NCBI GenBank assembly: GCA_015680905.1
Contig: CM027384.1
Span: 73,007,501-73,071,500, forward strand
DNA from: Coptis chinensis
Taxonomy: Eukaryota; Streptophyta; Magnoliopsida; Ranunculales; Ranunculaceae
Direction: 5' to 3'
Length of the DNA: 64,000 nt
This document shows, in pieces, positions 49,619-59,787 of this stretch. The translations under genes were made by a program, and so were the position numbers. Numbering within the stretch: position 1 is the first letter of the stretch; each line of letters starts with the position of its first letter. Below the pieces are notes generated by a model. It did no database searches, had not been told where the DNA came from, and worked only from the letters and a program-made list of their open reading frames with translations.

Positions 49619-49833
49619 ATATGCAAATATTTTACTAAATTGCCTTTACCATGTTATAATTTTTTGTGAAGGTTACTGATAACGGTGAGGTGGATGCTAT
49701 TAGGCCTTTACCTTGGCATTCAAATTATTCTCGCATGCAGCTAAGGAAAAACCAGACCCTTGCAAAGTTCCACGAACTCTTAAATCAAGCGAATGAAATT
49801 GGGAACATAACGAGACAAGAGGATGTTAGCATG
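49394..49833 (+). pseudogene. NSUN2/TRM4-like tRNA cytosine-5 methyltransferase fragment, two exons and intron
   Basis: In the intact family the enzyme methylates tRNA cytosines. Exon 1, 49394-49534, reads EDEWD, a stop, then LHKPLPAATFRINSSGQFFE and DIRSQLENDFMKNL. Exon 2, 49672-49833, reads AIRPLPWHSNYSRMQLRKNQ, FHELLNQANEIGNITRQEDV. These are the conserved pre-catalytic N-terminal parts of plant NSUN2-like proteins. The intron 49535-49671 keeps GT..AG and has gained an (AT)n tract, so the capture was of genomic DNA, not cDNA. The SAM-binding and catalytic domains are absent, so this is non-functional. It runs opposite to element D. Identification is from memory of the family. Confidence 0.75.
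49539..49616. repeat. (AT)n microsatellite, about 39 units
   Basis: Pure AT dinucleotides inside the retained intron of the NSUN2-like fragment. Confidence 0.95.
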
Positions 49834-49964
49834 GTGATAATAATGATTAAATAAAGTGTAGATTTTTAACTCTATATTTTGAAAATTACGAGTGTCTCTG
49901 TGTTTCCTTTTGATTTTCTTTTATTTAATCCCATCTTCTTTGTCTTGTCTTTTTCCGAGTCGAG

Positions 49965-50520
49965 GTGTGTTGAGGGGAGAGGCCGCTAGGCTAGTGAAAG
50001 AGGAAAAGCAAATGCGGAAAGAAAGAGGAAGAAGCAGTGGCTCTTTGAAGCTGCCACCTGAAGATGAAGAAGGTAAAGGAGAAAGAGAAGAAGCTCTTGC
50101 GTAAGGAGCCGAAGCCGTTTGCGAACACTCGGCAACCTCTTGTAGTAAAACACCTACTTAATCTAACATAAGATGATGTCTAGAGTTTGTGTATGTCTCT
50201 TGACATGGATCGGTTTGAAGAGTCTGTGTGATGAGGTTGAGCGCAAAGAAGGGATAGAAAGGGCAGAACTTCTCAAGCATGCTTTCGGAGGCAATATTGA
50301 CTCTAATGGGAACACGACAGAAGAAAATAGCCTCACGAGTAAGACTGACGTTGCTGATACTAATGGAAGTGGCCTTAGTTTGCAGACCAAGCCAGAAAAT
50401 CCATTTTCCAGTGATGAGAAGAAAGATAAACTTTGGAAAGAAATCAAGATGTTGAGAAAAGGCATGCTGGAGTATACTGAACCTGTGGCAAGGAATTGTT
50501 TGGGTTTGCTTGGTTTTAGT
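49965..50520 (+). pseudogene. Zuotin/ZRF1 (DnaJ subfamily C2)-like fragment, frameshifted
   Basis: ZRF1/Zuotin is a ribosome-associated J-protein with a charged middle region and C-terminal SANT domains. Here the pieces read in several phases: AARLVKEEKQMRKE, KEKEKKLLRKEPKPF, HLLNLT followed by CMSLDMDRFE, SLCDEVERKEGIERAELLKH, and DEKKDKLWKEIKMLRKGML, the start of a SANT-like helix (usual form EEIELLRKGM). Nothing of the J domain is present. At least three frameshifts and a stop occur. It lies 130 bp after the NSUN2-like piece in the same orientation; the two are unrelated genes in plants as far as I know. Confidence 0.62.
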
Positions 50521-51573
50521 TAATATAATTGTTGACTTGTTGACTTTGGTAGGAAGAACTGAGCTGACGAAAAGTTTTTATTTATTTATTATTTTTTTTT
50601 TTTTGTGCTGCAGGTAGAAACGACTGTATTAGACAGGTGAAAGATAATCGAGAATAGACCGCGAAGAAAAGATTTGCTCCGCAAGATCTCAATGTCTTGG
50701 AAAAAATAAAGAAGATGAAGATAATTTTCAATTCGCTCAGAAATTTGAAGTAATGCAAATTTTCGCCGCACGGAGAAACGGTGGTTTTACGAGTAAAATA
50801 TATTCACAAAGAGTCGACGGAGAAAAGTTTCGTGCAGAAAGGTGTCAAGTAATGTTGAAGAAGAATTAAAAAAGCTGACAGAAGTTTTGTTGAGAAAGAG
50901 CGGCGCAATAACTTAGAAAAAAAAAATAATGAAACTGTCAAAAAATTTCGCTCGGCAAGGTTCCGTAGAAAGATCGACACAATGCCTTAGAAAAAATAAT
51001 GAAGCTAACTAAAATTATCGCTAAGAAAATTTATCGTAGAAAGATCGGTACAATGCCTTAGAAAAAATAATGAAGTTGACGTAAATTTTTGCTCGAAAAA
51101 TTTCTCGGAGAAAGATCGGCACAATATTTAAAAAATAATGAAGTCGGAAGATAGTTAACTGAAAGCGCTAGCGAAACGAATGCAGATTTCGAAGAAGAAA
51201 ACAAAGATTTAATAGAGCGACCGTAAGACAATTGACAGAGACGTTAACAGACACGGGAGATTAACTAGAATGTGAAAAGATGAATTACAAAGATTTGTAC
51301 GAGTTGCATAAGCGGAAAATTGGTAAGGAACCATTGGATTTTCCCAAACCAATTATTATGTGATTGTGTGAATGTAATACCATAAAGCCAAAAATTCTTT
51401 TGATGAAAATAAAAATAAAGTATGTGTTGGTAATTGAATATTGTTGTGATGTCAGATAACATACCTGCGGAAAATTGACTATATTGTTGATTTATGTAGT
51501 TGAAATGAAATAGAACGATACGCCCCCATGTAAAGCAAAACGCCCCCAATGTTGACTTAACTTGGCAAAAGTA
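50521..51573. other. noncoding stretch with a 70-bp tandem repeat
   Basis: A T-run and a tgctgcag/gtagaa exon-like border occur near 50590-50615. The remainder up to 51573 has no gene except the repeat at 50893-51148. The minus frame at 51265-51549 has no domain. Confidence 0.45.
50893..51148. repeat. tandem repeat, 70-73 bp unit, about 3.5 copies
   Basis: The unit begins agaaagatcggcacaatg and continues ccttagaaaaaataatgaag. Copies start at about 50893, 50966, 51036 and 51106; a more degenerate copy precedes. Confidence 0.8.
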
Positions 51574-52140
51574 GACTAAGCGAGCGTAAAAACGTTCAAA
51601 CTTAGACTGATGAAAAGAAGCGCGGTGACTTAGTCGGATATTGTCGTAGTGATATTAACGGATTAAGCGAGCGAAAAAGCGTTCTAACTTACACTGACGA
51701 AGCTAAACGTGGTAACTTCGTCAGATTTTGTCGTAGCGATAGTAACGGACGAAGCGAGAGTAAAAAACGTTCAAACTTAGATTGACGAAGCTAAACGTGG
51801 TAACTCCATCAGATTTTGTTGTAGCGATAGTAACGAGCTAAGTGAGCGTAAAAGCGTTCAAACTTAGACTGACGAAATTAAACGTGGTAACTTCGTCAGA
51901 TTTTGTCGTAGCGATAATAATGGCTAAGCGAGCGTAAAAAGCGTTCAAACTTAGACTGACAAAACTAAATATGGTAACTTCGTCAGATTTTTTCGTAATG
52001 ATAGTAATGAACTAAGCGAGCGTAAAAGCGTTCAAACTTAGAATGACAAAGCTAAATGTGGTAACTTCGTTAGATTTTTTTGTAATGATAGTAATGAATT
52101 AAGCGAGCGTAAAAGCGTTCAAACTTAGACTGATGAAAAG
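51574..52140. repeat. tandem array, 87-bp unit, six full copies plus a partial seventh
   Basis: The unit reads gactaagcgagcgtaaaagcgttcaaacttagactgacgaa.. then taacttcgtcagattttgtcgtagcgatagtaacg. Units vary by a few bases and by AT drift, the right-hand ones being more C-to-T changed. Such arrays in 3' regions of Tat elements are known to seed satellites. Confidence 0.9.
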
Positions 52141-52760
52141 ATGACTGCAAAAGTGATGTGTCTTGACCCTTCGCTTCAAACGACGGCGGAGAGACAAGCC
52201 AATGAATTTGCATGACGTATGTCATTTTGGGGTCTTTGAGTGATAGAGATGTTATCAAATTGCCGAGCAAGACTATGTATCAAACTAAGATAAGCCACCA
52301 TACGCTCATCTCTTGCTTCAAAAGACCCACCAAACTGATTGGCAACAAGGCGAGAATCCGTGTATAACTGGAGCTTTCGCGCCCCCAGTGTCAAAGTTGT
52401 TTTCAAGGCACAAATGGCAGCCTCATACTCGGCTTCGTTATTTGAAGCGGCGAAGCCAAGTTGTACAGATTTTCCAATCTTTTATTCGTCGGGTTTTACA
52501 AAAACGCATCCAATTCCAGACCCAGATTTACTATGGGAGCCATCTGAGTAACAATCCATAGGTCAATGGGATTAGGAATTGCGTTTTCATGTTGGTCTTC
52601 GTCGCCCCCAGTTAGTGGCGGCATAATGTCTTCCATAGATTCTTCCTGGCACAAAAAATCGTCAATAGGAGAATCATCAATCGGAAAATCAGCTATCAAA
52701 GAAGCCAAAGCATGTCCTTTTTTAGTAGTACGACTTTCAAAGACAATGCTATATGCATTA
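52141..52760 (-). pseudogene. RNase H (second type) of element D
   Basis: Minus-strand pieces 52708-52496 and 52406-52176. ARKLQLYTDSRLVANQFGGSFEARDERM is the archaeal-type RNase H core with catalytic D in TDSRL. DFPIDDSPIDDFLCQEES is the linker from RNase H one. Frames are broken between 52400 and 52500. The integrase that should follow is missing; the 87-bp array begins instead. Confidence 0.72.
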
Positions 52761-53400
52761 AGATAACTTTCCCATTTGGCTAATCTACTTGATTCTGATA
52801 AAAAAAGACGGGTCTACTATCATCAATGAAAAGAACATCACTAACAGCATGAGTTGGAGCTGCTAGGTATATGCCACTAGGTTGACCTGTTGAAGGACTT
52901 TGTCAATATAGGAGGACTGACCAAGTATTTCTTCAGTTGTTGCAATGCCATCTCACAATCAATGTTCCAAGTTTCCGCCCTCTTTAAAGTCTGGAAGAAG
53001 GGATGACAACGATTGGAATATTTAGAAATAAATCTATGAAGAGCGGCAAGCCGGATTAATAAGTCGTTGAATTTTCTTCTTATATTTTGGTGATGGCATA
53101 TCAATAACGGCGCGTATCTAATCAGGATTAGCCTCAATACCTCTATGAGTCATGAGGTATCCCAGAAATTTATCCGGAAGAGAGGCAAAAAGAACATTTG
53201 GCGGGATTGAGTCTCATGTCATACTTGTTAAGCCTATCAAAAACAAGTTGAAGATCGGAAAGATGATCACCAGTATCCTTCGATTTAACGACTATATCAT
53301 CGATATAAGCCTCCATTATTTTTCCCAGCAGATCGGAAAAAATTGTATTGAAGAGTGAAATCCATTTCATCGGAAGATTTAAAAGCAGACGGGCATACCG
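52761..53400 (-). pseudogene. RT of element D, 5' part deleted
   Basis: The RT begins abruptly at about 53400 in the middle of the domain: FNTIFSDLLGKIMEAYIDDIVVKSKD (YIDDI catalytic), then DRLNKYDMRLNPAKCSF, and LAALHRFISKYSNRCHPFF with TLKRAETWNIDCEMALQQLK at 53137-52877. Directly upstream on the minus strand it is joined to gag text (RQSPVG..), so protease and the N-terminal half of RT are absent. Confidence 0.76.
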
Positions 53401-54197
53401 GTCGAGCCAATATGGAAGATGACACCTGCCATTACCTCTTACAAGAGTTAGAGATTTTAGGCGGTACACACTTTCGGGTCCTACTGGAGATTGTCTTTTT
53501 CTTTGCATGTAACCAGCCTATCTAGGTCGGTAGTTTGTCTGGGATTGTGGTCTTCCCTCTAGTTGCTTATGTGACACCTTCCTTCCTTATCGGATCAAAC
53601 CTGTCTAGGATGATGATTTTCCTCAGGTTAACGAGGTTGGCCTTCCCTGTCAGGTCAGTCTCGTTTGGGATATTGGTATTCATTATATTTTCTTTGGTGA
53701 CACCTTCTTTCCCTGTCTGGTCGGACTTGTCTGGGATGACAATTTTTCTCAAATCTGCGGGCCTTCCCTGTCAGGTCGGTCCAGTCTAGGATGAAGGTTT
53801 TCCTTATACTTTCTTCCATGACGCCTTCTTTCCCTGCCTGGTCGGACCTGTCTAGGATGGCAATTTTCCGCAAATCTACGAGGTCGGCCTTCCGTGTCAG
53901 GTCGGTCCAGTCCGGGATGAAGTTTTTCCTTATACTTTCTTCCGTGATGCCTTTTTTCCCAATGCGGGCCGGAAATCTAAGATGGCGATTTTCCCAAATC
54001 TGCGAGGTCGGCCTTCCTTTGTCGGTCGGTCGGTCACGGGATGAAGTTTTTCCTTATACTTTCTTCCGTGACGCCTTTTTTCCCTGTTTGGACGGACCTA
54101 TCTAGGATGGCAATTTTCCGCAAATCTGTGAGGTCGGCCTTCCCTGTCAGGTCGGTCCAATCTGGGATGAAGTTTTTCCTTATACTTTCTTCCACGA
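53401..54197 (-). repeat. in-frame coding tandem repeat in gag of element D, ~125-bp unit, five copies
   Basis: Minus-strand units encode about 41 residues of the type EESIRKNFIPDWTDLTGKA and DLRKIAILDRSDQTGKEGV. Units start at about 54190, 54062, 53940, 53813, 53690 and 53566. The unit resembles the RHVRSQRED..YVRHDLEGGHPRQ part of gag at 56380-56560, so it arose by expansion of that stretch. The first copy adjoins the solo LTR at 54198. Confidence 0.82.
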
Positions 54198-55670
54198 TGA
54201 TTAACGTTAAAACGAATAGTTTACCTACGAAATGAACAATGAAACTCAAAACGTAAGTAAACTAAAACTATTTACGTTGCTATATTTATCAAAGTTTCTA
54301 CTCTCAATTCTATCGAAATAGAGTGGAGTAACAAATTTGTTCCACTCCTAGTTCTCTAGCATGAAATGTTTTCTAATCTAAGTAATCGGTCTTAAGTCTA
54401 ATGAAAGCTTTACGAAGGGTGTTATACTACGATACAATATGAAATTGATTATGTTGAATTTAACTACGAATGCTATGGAAATATGATTGTTTTTGAATCT
54501 AGATAAAAGATTAGAGGGGAATTGAATCTACCTCGAATCCAACTTAATAACCTAGCATAGATTCTTGTATCTCGATTCTTACGTTCTTACGGCAATAATT
54601 TCGAGTTCTAGTCCCTAGTGTTCATGGCACTTCTACCAAGTACTAACTAGCATGTGAGGTCGTCCACCCATTCTCATGGTGAATCACGACCTTCTAGAGT
54701 GGAATAGATTCTACAATGCTTCTACACTATACCACTAAGTTTTCATCAAAGCTTCATCAACCCCTCTAATGGAGGTTTTAGCCTTGAGTCATCAACCCAT
54801 CATTTCCCATTGAATTATAACTACACATTATATTAAAATTCTAACTTAACTAATTTAACTAACAATGTTTCAATCTACTTAAACTACGAAATGATAATCA
54901 ACAAGAATTAAAATTAGATCTATAAATTGAAATGACAAAAATCGAAATTGACAAAAATAACTATTTTATTTATCTAATCAATCAAGAACAATGATTCAAA
55001 GACTTAATCTAAAACAAGAATTGAAAATGGAACTTAAACTTAATTACTCTACTGAAAACTAGATCTAGAATTCTATCTAGTTTTAGGTCTAACTAGCTAC
55101 CATTAACAAAGAGTTAAACTTTTGTTTTTATACTTTCAGATCCAAAAATCGTGCATGGGCTTGGAGCCATGTTTTGGGCCAGAGAATCAAGCCAAAACCC
55201 AATTTTTCAAATTCAAAAGGCCTCTTCAGCTGTAGTTGGCTTCAATAGACTTTTCGTCCATTTCTGCTCCTCGAATTGGGTCAAGGCTTAGACCATTGGA
55301 AAGCTCTTTCCGATCCGGTCGTTTTGATATAAGGTAGGCCCAATTCCGAGGTCTGAGTCCAAAGATACGCCTTCGGAGTTCTCACCGACTTTGAGTCTTT
55401 GTTTTACCGCGTTTACTTTGACTTTTCAGCTTTGACCGACTTTAGAAAGGCTTTGTCTTCTTGAATCTTGGCCTTTAATCACAGAACTCCTTAGCAACCA
55501 ACCATCGCTCCTTTATCTCATCAAAGTGGCATATTTCTGCACATAATTGACTTTGAAGCCTGAAATGCATAAAAACACGTAGTCAGTATTAACTCTTACT
55601 TATTATTCACATAATTGGTCTAAAAGTACGATTGTTAAGGGGTTAAAACTATAGTTTTGGGCTCTTATCA
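54198..55670 (-). mobile_element. solo LTR of the element-A family in gag of element D, TSD CACGA
   Basis: 1473 bp, TGATTAACG..GGCTCTTATCA on the plus strand, flanked by CACGA at 54193-54197 and 55671-55675. Reverse complement relative of 40988-42470. The coding repeat continues in phase on its two sides (KEGV before, EESIRK after). Confidence 0.93.
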
Positions 55671-57203
55671 CACGACGCCTTCTTTCGGAGGCATTTGTAC
55701 CGCCGTTTGCGGTAGCGGCGGCGGCGGTGCTACTGCTTTTCGGAACCTAGTAACAAAAGTACGTAACTTTTCGTCACATTGTTGCTTGATATTCAAAAGT
55801 GAGTCGACATCCTTTGGCGTCTTGCAATTGTGGCAGAAACGATTAACAAACTGATTTTCTAGTTCATTGTATTGGTGAATTGATCTTGAAGGCAACTCAC
55901 TAAACCGGTAATGCTTTCTTTTTAGAGTTGATGGAAAGAGCTTACACATGAGCGGATCATCTCCACCCCATAACACCAACTTATTTTTGAGCGATAGAAC
56001 ATGCAAGCGGGATCTCCTTCCGACTCATCATAAAGTTCAAAATTGGGTTGTTTGAAGTCGGGATGGTGGTAAGCTTCTTGAATGTCGGCTTAAAACTTAT
56101 CAAATCACGCCATCATTGGTATTTTGTCAAGTTTTTCATTCTTACATCCCTTGACTCTCTATCGTTAAGTTCTTTTGCAATCAACTCTTTCAACTGTTGT
56201 TCTGTTAGAGTTAAAGCATTGGCTCGAACAACTGGATGCCCCCGGTTATGCCCATGTGGAGAAGGATACCTTCCATTATCTCTTATTGGAGTTAGAGATC
56301 TTTGGCGATACGCACGATCAGCTCCGACCGGTGATTGTCTTTGTCTATCCCTGTAACCAGCCTGTCTAGGCCGGTAGTCACCCTTGGCCGGGTGGTCGGT
56401 ATAATTATACCACTTCTCCATGTTTTGTTGCTCTTGTCTGGGATGCCCGCCTTCCAAGTCATGTCGGACATATCTCGGATGGCGGTCTTCCCTGCAATTG
56501 CTTCTCAGAGGTAAATCTTCCCTTTGAGATCGGACATGTCTAGGGTAGTAGTTATCCCTGCCAATCCGATTCTCCCCATAAGTACGGGTAATAGGGTCAT
56601 TACTCTTAGAGCGTGCACTGGTTGATTGTGTTTGAGAAATAGCACGTTGTTGAGGACGATGAAGTGGTTCTTCAAGATGGTCCCATACACTGGAATGGCC
56701 CGCGTCCCTTCGTGGTCGCCTTGATGTTGTTGAATTTGCAGCATCGTCCACTGGCCTTTGCCTCTTTGCCAGCTTCCTTCTTAAGTTCCTATTTAAATTT
56801 TTGACTCATCATAACTCACGCTCAACCGTATTAGGGGTGAATTGGATGTTACTATCACCTTTTCCGTTAGTTGGTGTGAGAGTAATGTCCACGTCCATAT
56901 CCATGTCAACTGAAGGATCGACATGGACAGACGGCGGACCGCATGGAGGATTACTGACTTGTCGGTTTTCTTGTTGCAAGACTGCTAGGGTTGGTGCGGC
57001 GGTTGTACTGCCTTTTGCGGTGGCGGTAGCGGAGGCGGTGGCGGTTGCGCTGCTACAGTTGGATGATGCGAATTGATCCTACCACTAGGAGCAACTTGAT
57101 TGTTCAACGGTTCTTGCATTGGCCGATTTGAATTTCGAGGGTTGCGAGTATTATTAGCAGGAGGAATATGTCGACTATTTGGTCTGCTTCTTGTGCTTAC
57201 CAT
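55671..57203 (-). pseudogene. gag of Tat element D
   Basis: Three minus pieces: 57203-56985 (MVSTRSRPNSRHIPPANN.. proline-rich), 56751-56113 (basic, R-rich, DRQRQSPVGADRAYRQRS, ending in LTEQQLKELIAKELND) and 56006-55671. The last is the conserved retrotransposon gag core: SELPSRSIHQYNELENQFVN, HNCKTPKDVDSLLNIKQ, TFVTRFRKAV. After FRKAV the sequence turns into a second proline-rich stretch and the 125-bp repeats instead of a zinc knuckle, so this gag is a rearranged chimera. Confidence 0.78.
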
Positions 57204-57258
57204 CTTGATTGTTTCTCGTGATAATGAATTCTAAATTCTCCACGACGGCGCTTAATTA

Positions 57259-57717
57259 TGTTTGGCATAAAACCGCTTCAACACAACGAGAGCAATGGTA
57301 AAGAACGCACTAAGAAACAGAGGAATTTGATGTTAAGGGAGATGAACCGAACCAAATAATGGTGCCCACGCGTTACCCAAGATCTATTCTCTAGGGATCA
57401 AGTTTCAACGTCGTTCCTTTATGAAAAATAGTTTGGTATTTATATAAGTAGAGTAGAGAGTTCTTGTAGCTCAAGTAATTGTGATAGACTATAACTCTCA
57501 ACTGATAGTTATCTCTTTGATAAGAAATGAATCTGGACATAAATCAATGTACATTAGTGGCAAGCCATGTGGCTAAGGTTCAGCCTTAGACACATGAGTT
57601 AATGGGCCTATATATTGATCCATGGTATTACAAATTGGGCTTTAGCCCTGTCGATTAAATGAATAAAATAGAGACCCCTACTAATGGACGTTTGCCACGT
57701 AGGTGGGGGTCGAAACA
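57259..57717 (-). repeat. 5' LTR of element D
   Basis: 459 bp, same length as 48209-48667. Starts TGTTTGGCA and ends GGTCGAAACA. Confidence 0.9.
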
Positions 57718-59298
57718 CCCTGCGTTCATGCTCCTTTTTGAAAGCTTTGTACTCTGCCTCCAGCTCGACATAATCAGCATCCAGAATCCCCTAATCATCC
57801 ACATACACCACTTGGCGGTCCAAGTCGCCATCAGCCACGACAGACTTACTACTTACCTTGCTCGAGCCCTTCAACCTCGCCGTCGAACTGGGGTCTCGAG
57901 GCGCTTGTGGCTGGCTCTGACCGACCCTAAAGGTCTCTAGATCCAAGATGCTCAGGTCGGGCGCCGCCCTCGATCGGGAACAATACGAGGTTTTACCCCC
58001 AACTCGTTCACCACCAGCAATCGAGCTACCACCAATAATAAGCTCCGCCGCCCTCGCAACCTTAGTAGCCCTCGGGTCAGCCGCATCAGCCTTCCTCTTT
58101 AACAAACTGCTTCGTTCGCGAGGCATGAAATGGATTTACTCCAAGTCCAAGGGAGCGCTACCGAACCCCCTCCCCCCTTTAGGTCGCTTACCCGACCCGC
58201 CAGCCCCACCTGTGGATCGCTTCTGACCAGGACGGTTTGGTTTCTTTCCTCCCTTGTCACCAGCTCGTCATTGTTCCTCTCCATCACTGATTCACTAGAA
58301 GCTTCACGGATAACTAGGCCCTAAGCCCTTTTCTTCTGACTTTTTCTCTTCTCCCTGATCAGCGCGACCTCCTCTTTCCACAAAGTAGCTCGCTACTTCA
58401 GGCAGTTTCCCCTACTTCTGAACTCGAGTGAGCTTCGCAAATGACTCTATCACACCATGATTGGTTCGTTTTTTGATAACGACCTCTGCAAAAATAGCAA
58501 AGAAGAAGTTCAAATACAAACTCAACAGTTAGAACATCAAACCAATAAGACAATACACTAGTACCCACCCGAAAAATTACAAACCCTAGTGTTCACACCA
58601 AATCCTGTGGCACAATAATTCCCAGCTACCAACAATGACCTTCTTTCCCAAGCCTCATTACTCACACCATCCATCACGCTAGACTTTCTTGTTCGTGTTT
58701 GCAAACTAAAGTTATGAGCCCGAGATCGCTTCACAGAAAAGTGCTTAGCAATGTCAGCGATCCCTATGCGATATTCACCACTCACATTCAATTGGTTGAA
58801 CACCCTAAGCAGCCGCCAGGTATTACCCACAAAGTGGTAGGGCGCTTTCCCACAAAAGTTCAAAAATTCACAGGCCAACTTCGAGAATAGTATCCTCATA
58901 CCAACTCTCAGTTGCCCTTCGCAGACTACTACCCTGTAGTTCGCCGGCATGTACCTCGAGTTGAACACGTTTGCTTTCTCTCCCATTTCATGTATCTCCA
59001 GGTTGCTTACATTGATCCCATAGGCTTCTCTTAGATCGGCAAAAGCCTTCACCGCACGTTTATCTACAACCCTAGGGGGCAGCCCACTGGATGACGACTC
59101 CTCGTCGCAACCTGAAGTGCTAGTTACAACAACCACAGAATCAGATCGTGCATCATCCTCATCCTCCTCCTCATCCTCACTCTTACACCTTACTGACTTC
59201 TCTCTCTCTTCCTTATACTCACCACAACTCAACGATACTTCTCGAATCTCCTCAGATTGAGTATCATCAGAGTCAGACATCTCCTTTTTTCTTAGCAA
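57718..59298 (-). pseudogene. antisense ORF of Tat element C, N-terminal exons
   Basis: Exon 1, 59298-58560, is open for 246 codons: an acidic N-terminus, then a domain with YRVVVCEGQLRVGMRILFSK, LACEFLNFCGKAPYHF and NTWRLLRVFNQL. This pattern matches the plant family called putative gypsy-type transposon (Transposase_28-like), which is antisense in Tat/Grande elements. A GTGGGT donor follows VCNFSG near 58560 and a tttttgcag acceptor is at about 58490. Exon 2 (58489-57723) reads EVVIKKRTNHGVIESFAKL, with stops, then KRKADAADPRATKVARAAEL and a helical EYKAFKKEHERR. It continues across element D at 48208. Confidence 0.7.
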
Positions 59299-59773
59299 AT
59301 ACCAAACCTAAACAAGAATAGCTAAAGTCGACCTAGCTACTGGACACACAACGCTAGCATAGAAGGAAAATGAAGAGCAACAATGGAAGAAGCACTAACT
59401 TGAGAAACCCTAGCCTTGCATTTTCGATGGAGGAGAAACAAAAAATGACTTTTCAGATCTCCAAATTTGGTTTTATACAACCGACCCTTCAGTTCCCGAT
59501 GCATATCATGATTGCCCCTATACTCTAGACGACACGCCCCCTACAAAGATGTCTTTTCAAAATCCCAGAAAATGAGGCGGTAATTTTTCTCTTCACAATT
59601 GCTCAGATTCTCCCACGTGCCAACTAATGTCTCACATCAATTTGTCATACAACACGTACTGACCTCCGTAGCACGGTTGGTATTTCCGTTCACGTCGGTT
59701 CACTTCCTCACTCATGCTCAACAAGCGCCACCGTTTTCTCTCAGTATATCGCTTCAATGTACAACACAACCTA

Positions 59774-59787
59774 CTGAGAGGGGGCTG
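59774..59787 (+). other. polypurine tract of element C
   Basis: gagagggggctg lies immediately before the 3' LTR start TGTGAGGG, as needed for plus-strand priming. Confidence 0.65.

Larger units (their letters stand above)
48209..57717 (-). mobile_element. Tat-type retrotransposon D nested in element C
   Basis: Two 459-bp LTRs (48209-48667 and 57259-57717) start TGTTT and end CGAAACA. Flanks are CCCCG (48204-48208) and CCCTG (57718-57722), a duplication with one C/T difference. PPT-like ccaccccctcttt lies at 48668-48680, and a PBS-like gcgccgtcgtgg reads on the minus strand at about 57240-57250. So the element is minus-strand: gag 57203-55671, interrupted by a solo LTR, repeats, RT, RNase H, tandem array, then captured host DNA. 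Integrase is missing. LTRs differ at few positions outside their first 120 bp, so D is younger than C. Confidence 0.87.

Noticed and set aside
49535..49671. AT-rich origin or matrix attachment region
   Set aside because: Explained as a microsatellite grown within a retained intron.
51574..52140. CRISPR-like regular array
   Set aside because: Units are contiguous 87-bp tandem copies without unique spacers, in a plant retrotransposon.
47983..59298. Host multi-exon gene on the minus strand spanning 11 kb
   Set aside because: The apparent long gene is the Tat antisense ORF interrupted by nested element D.
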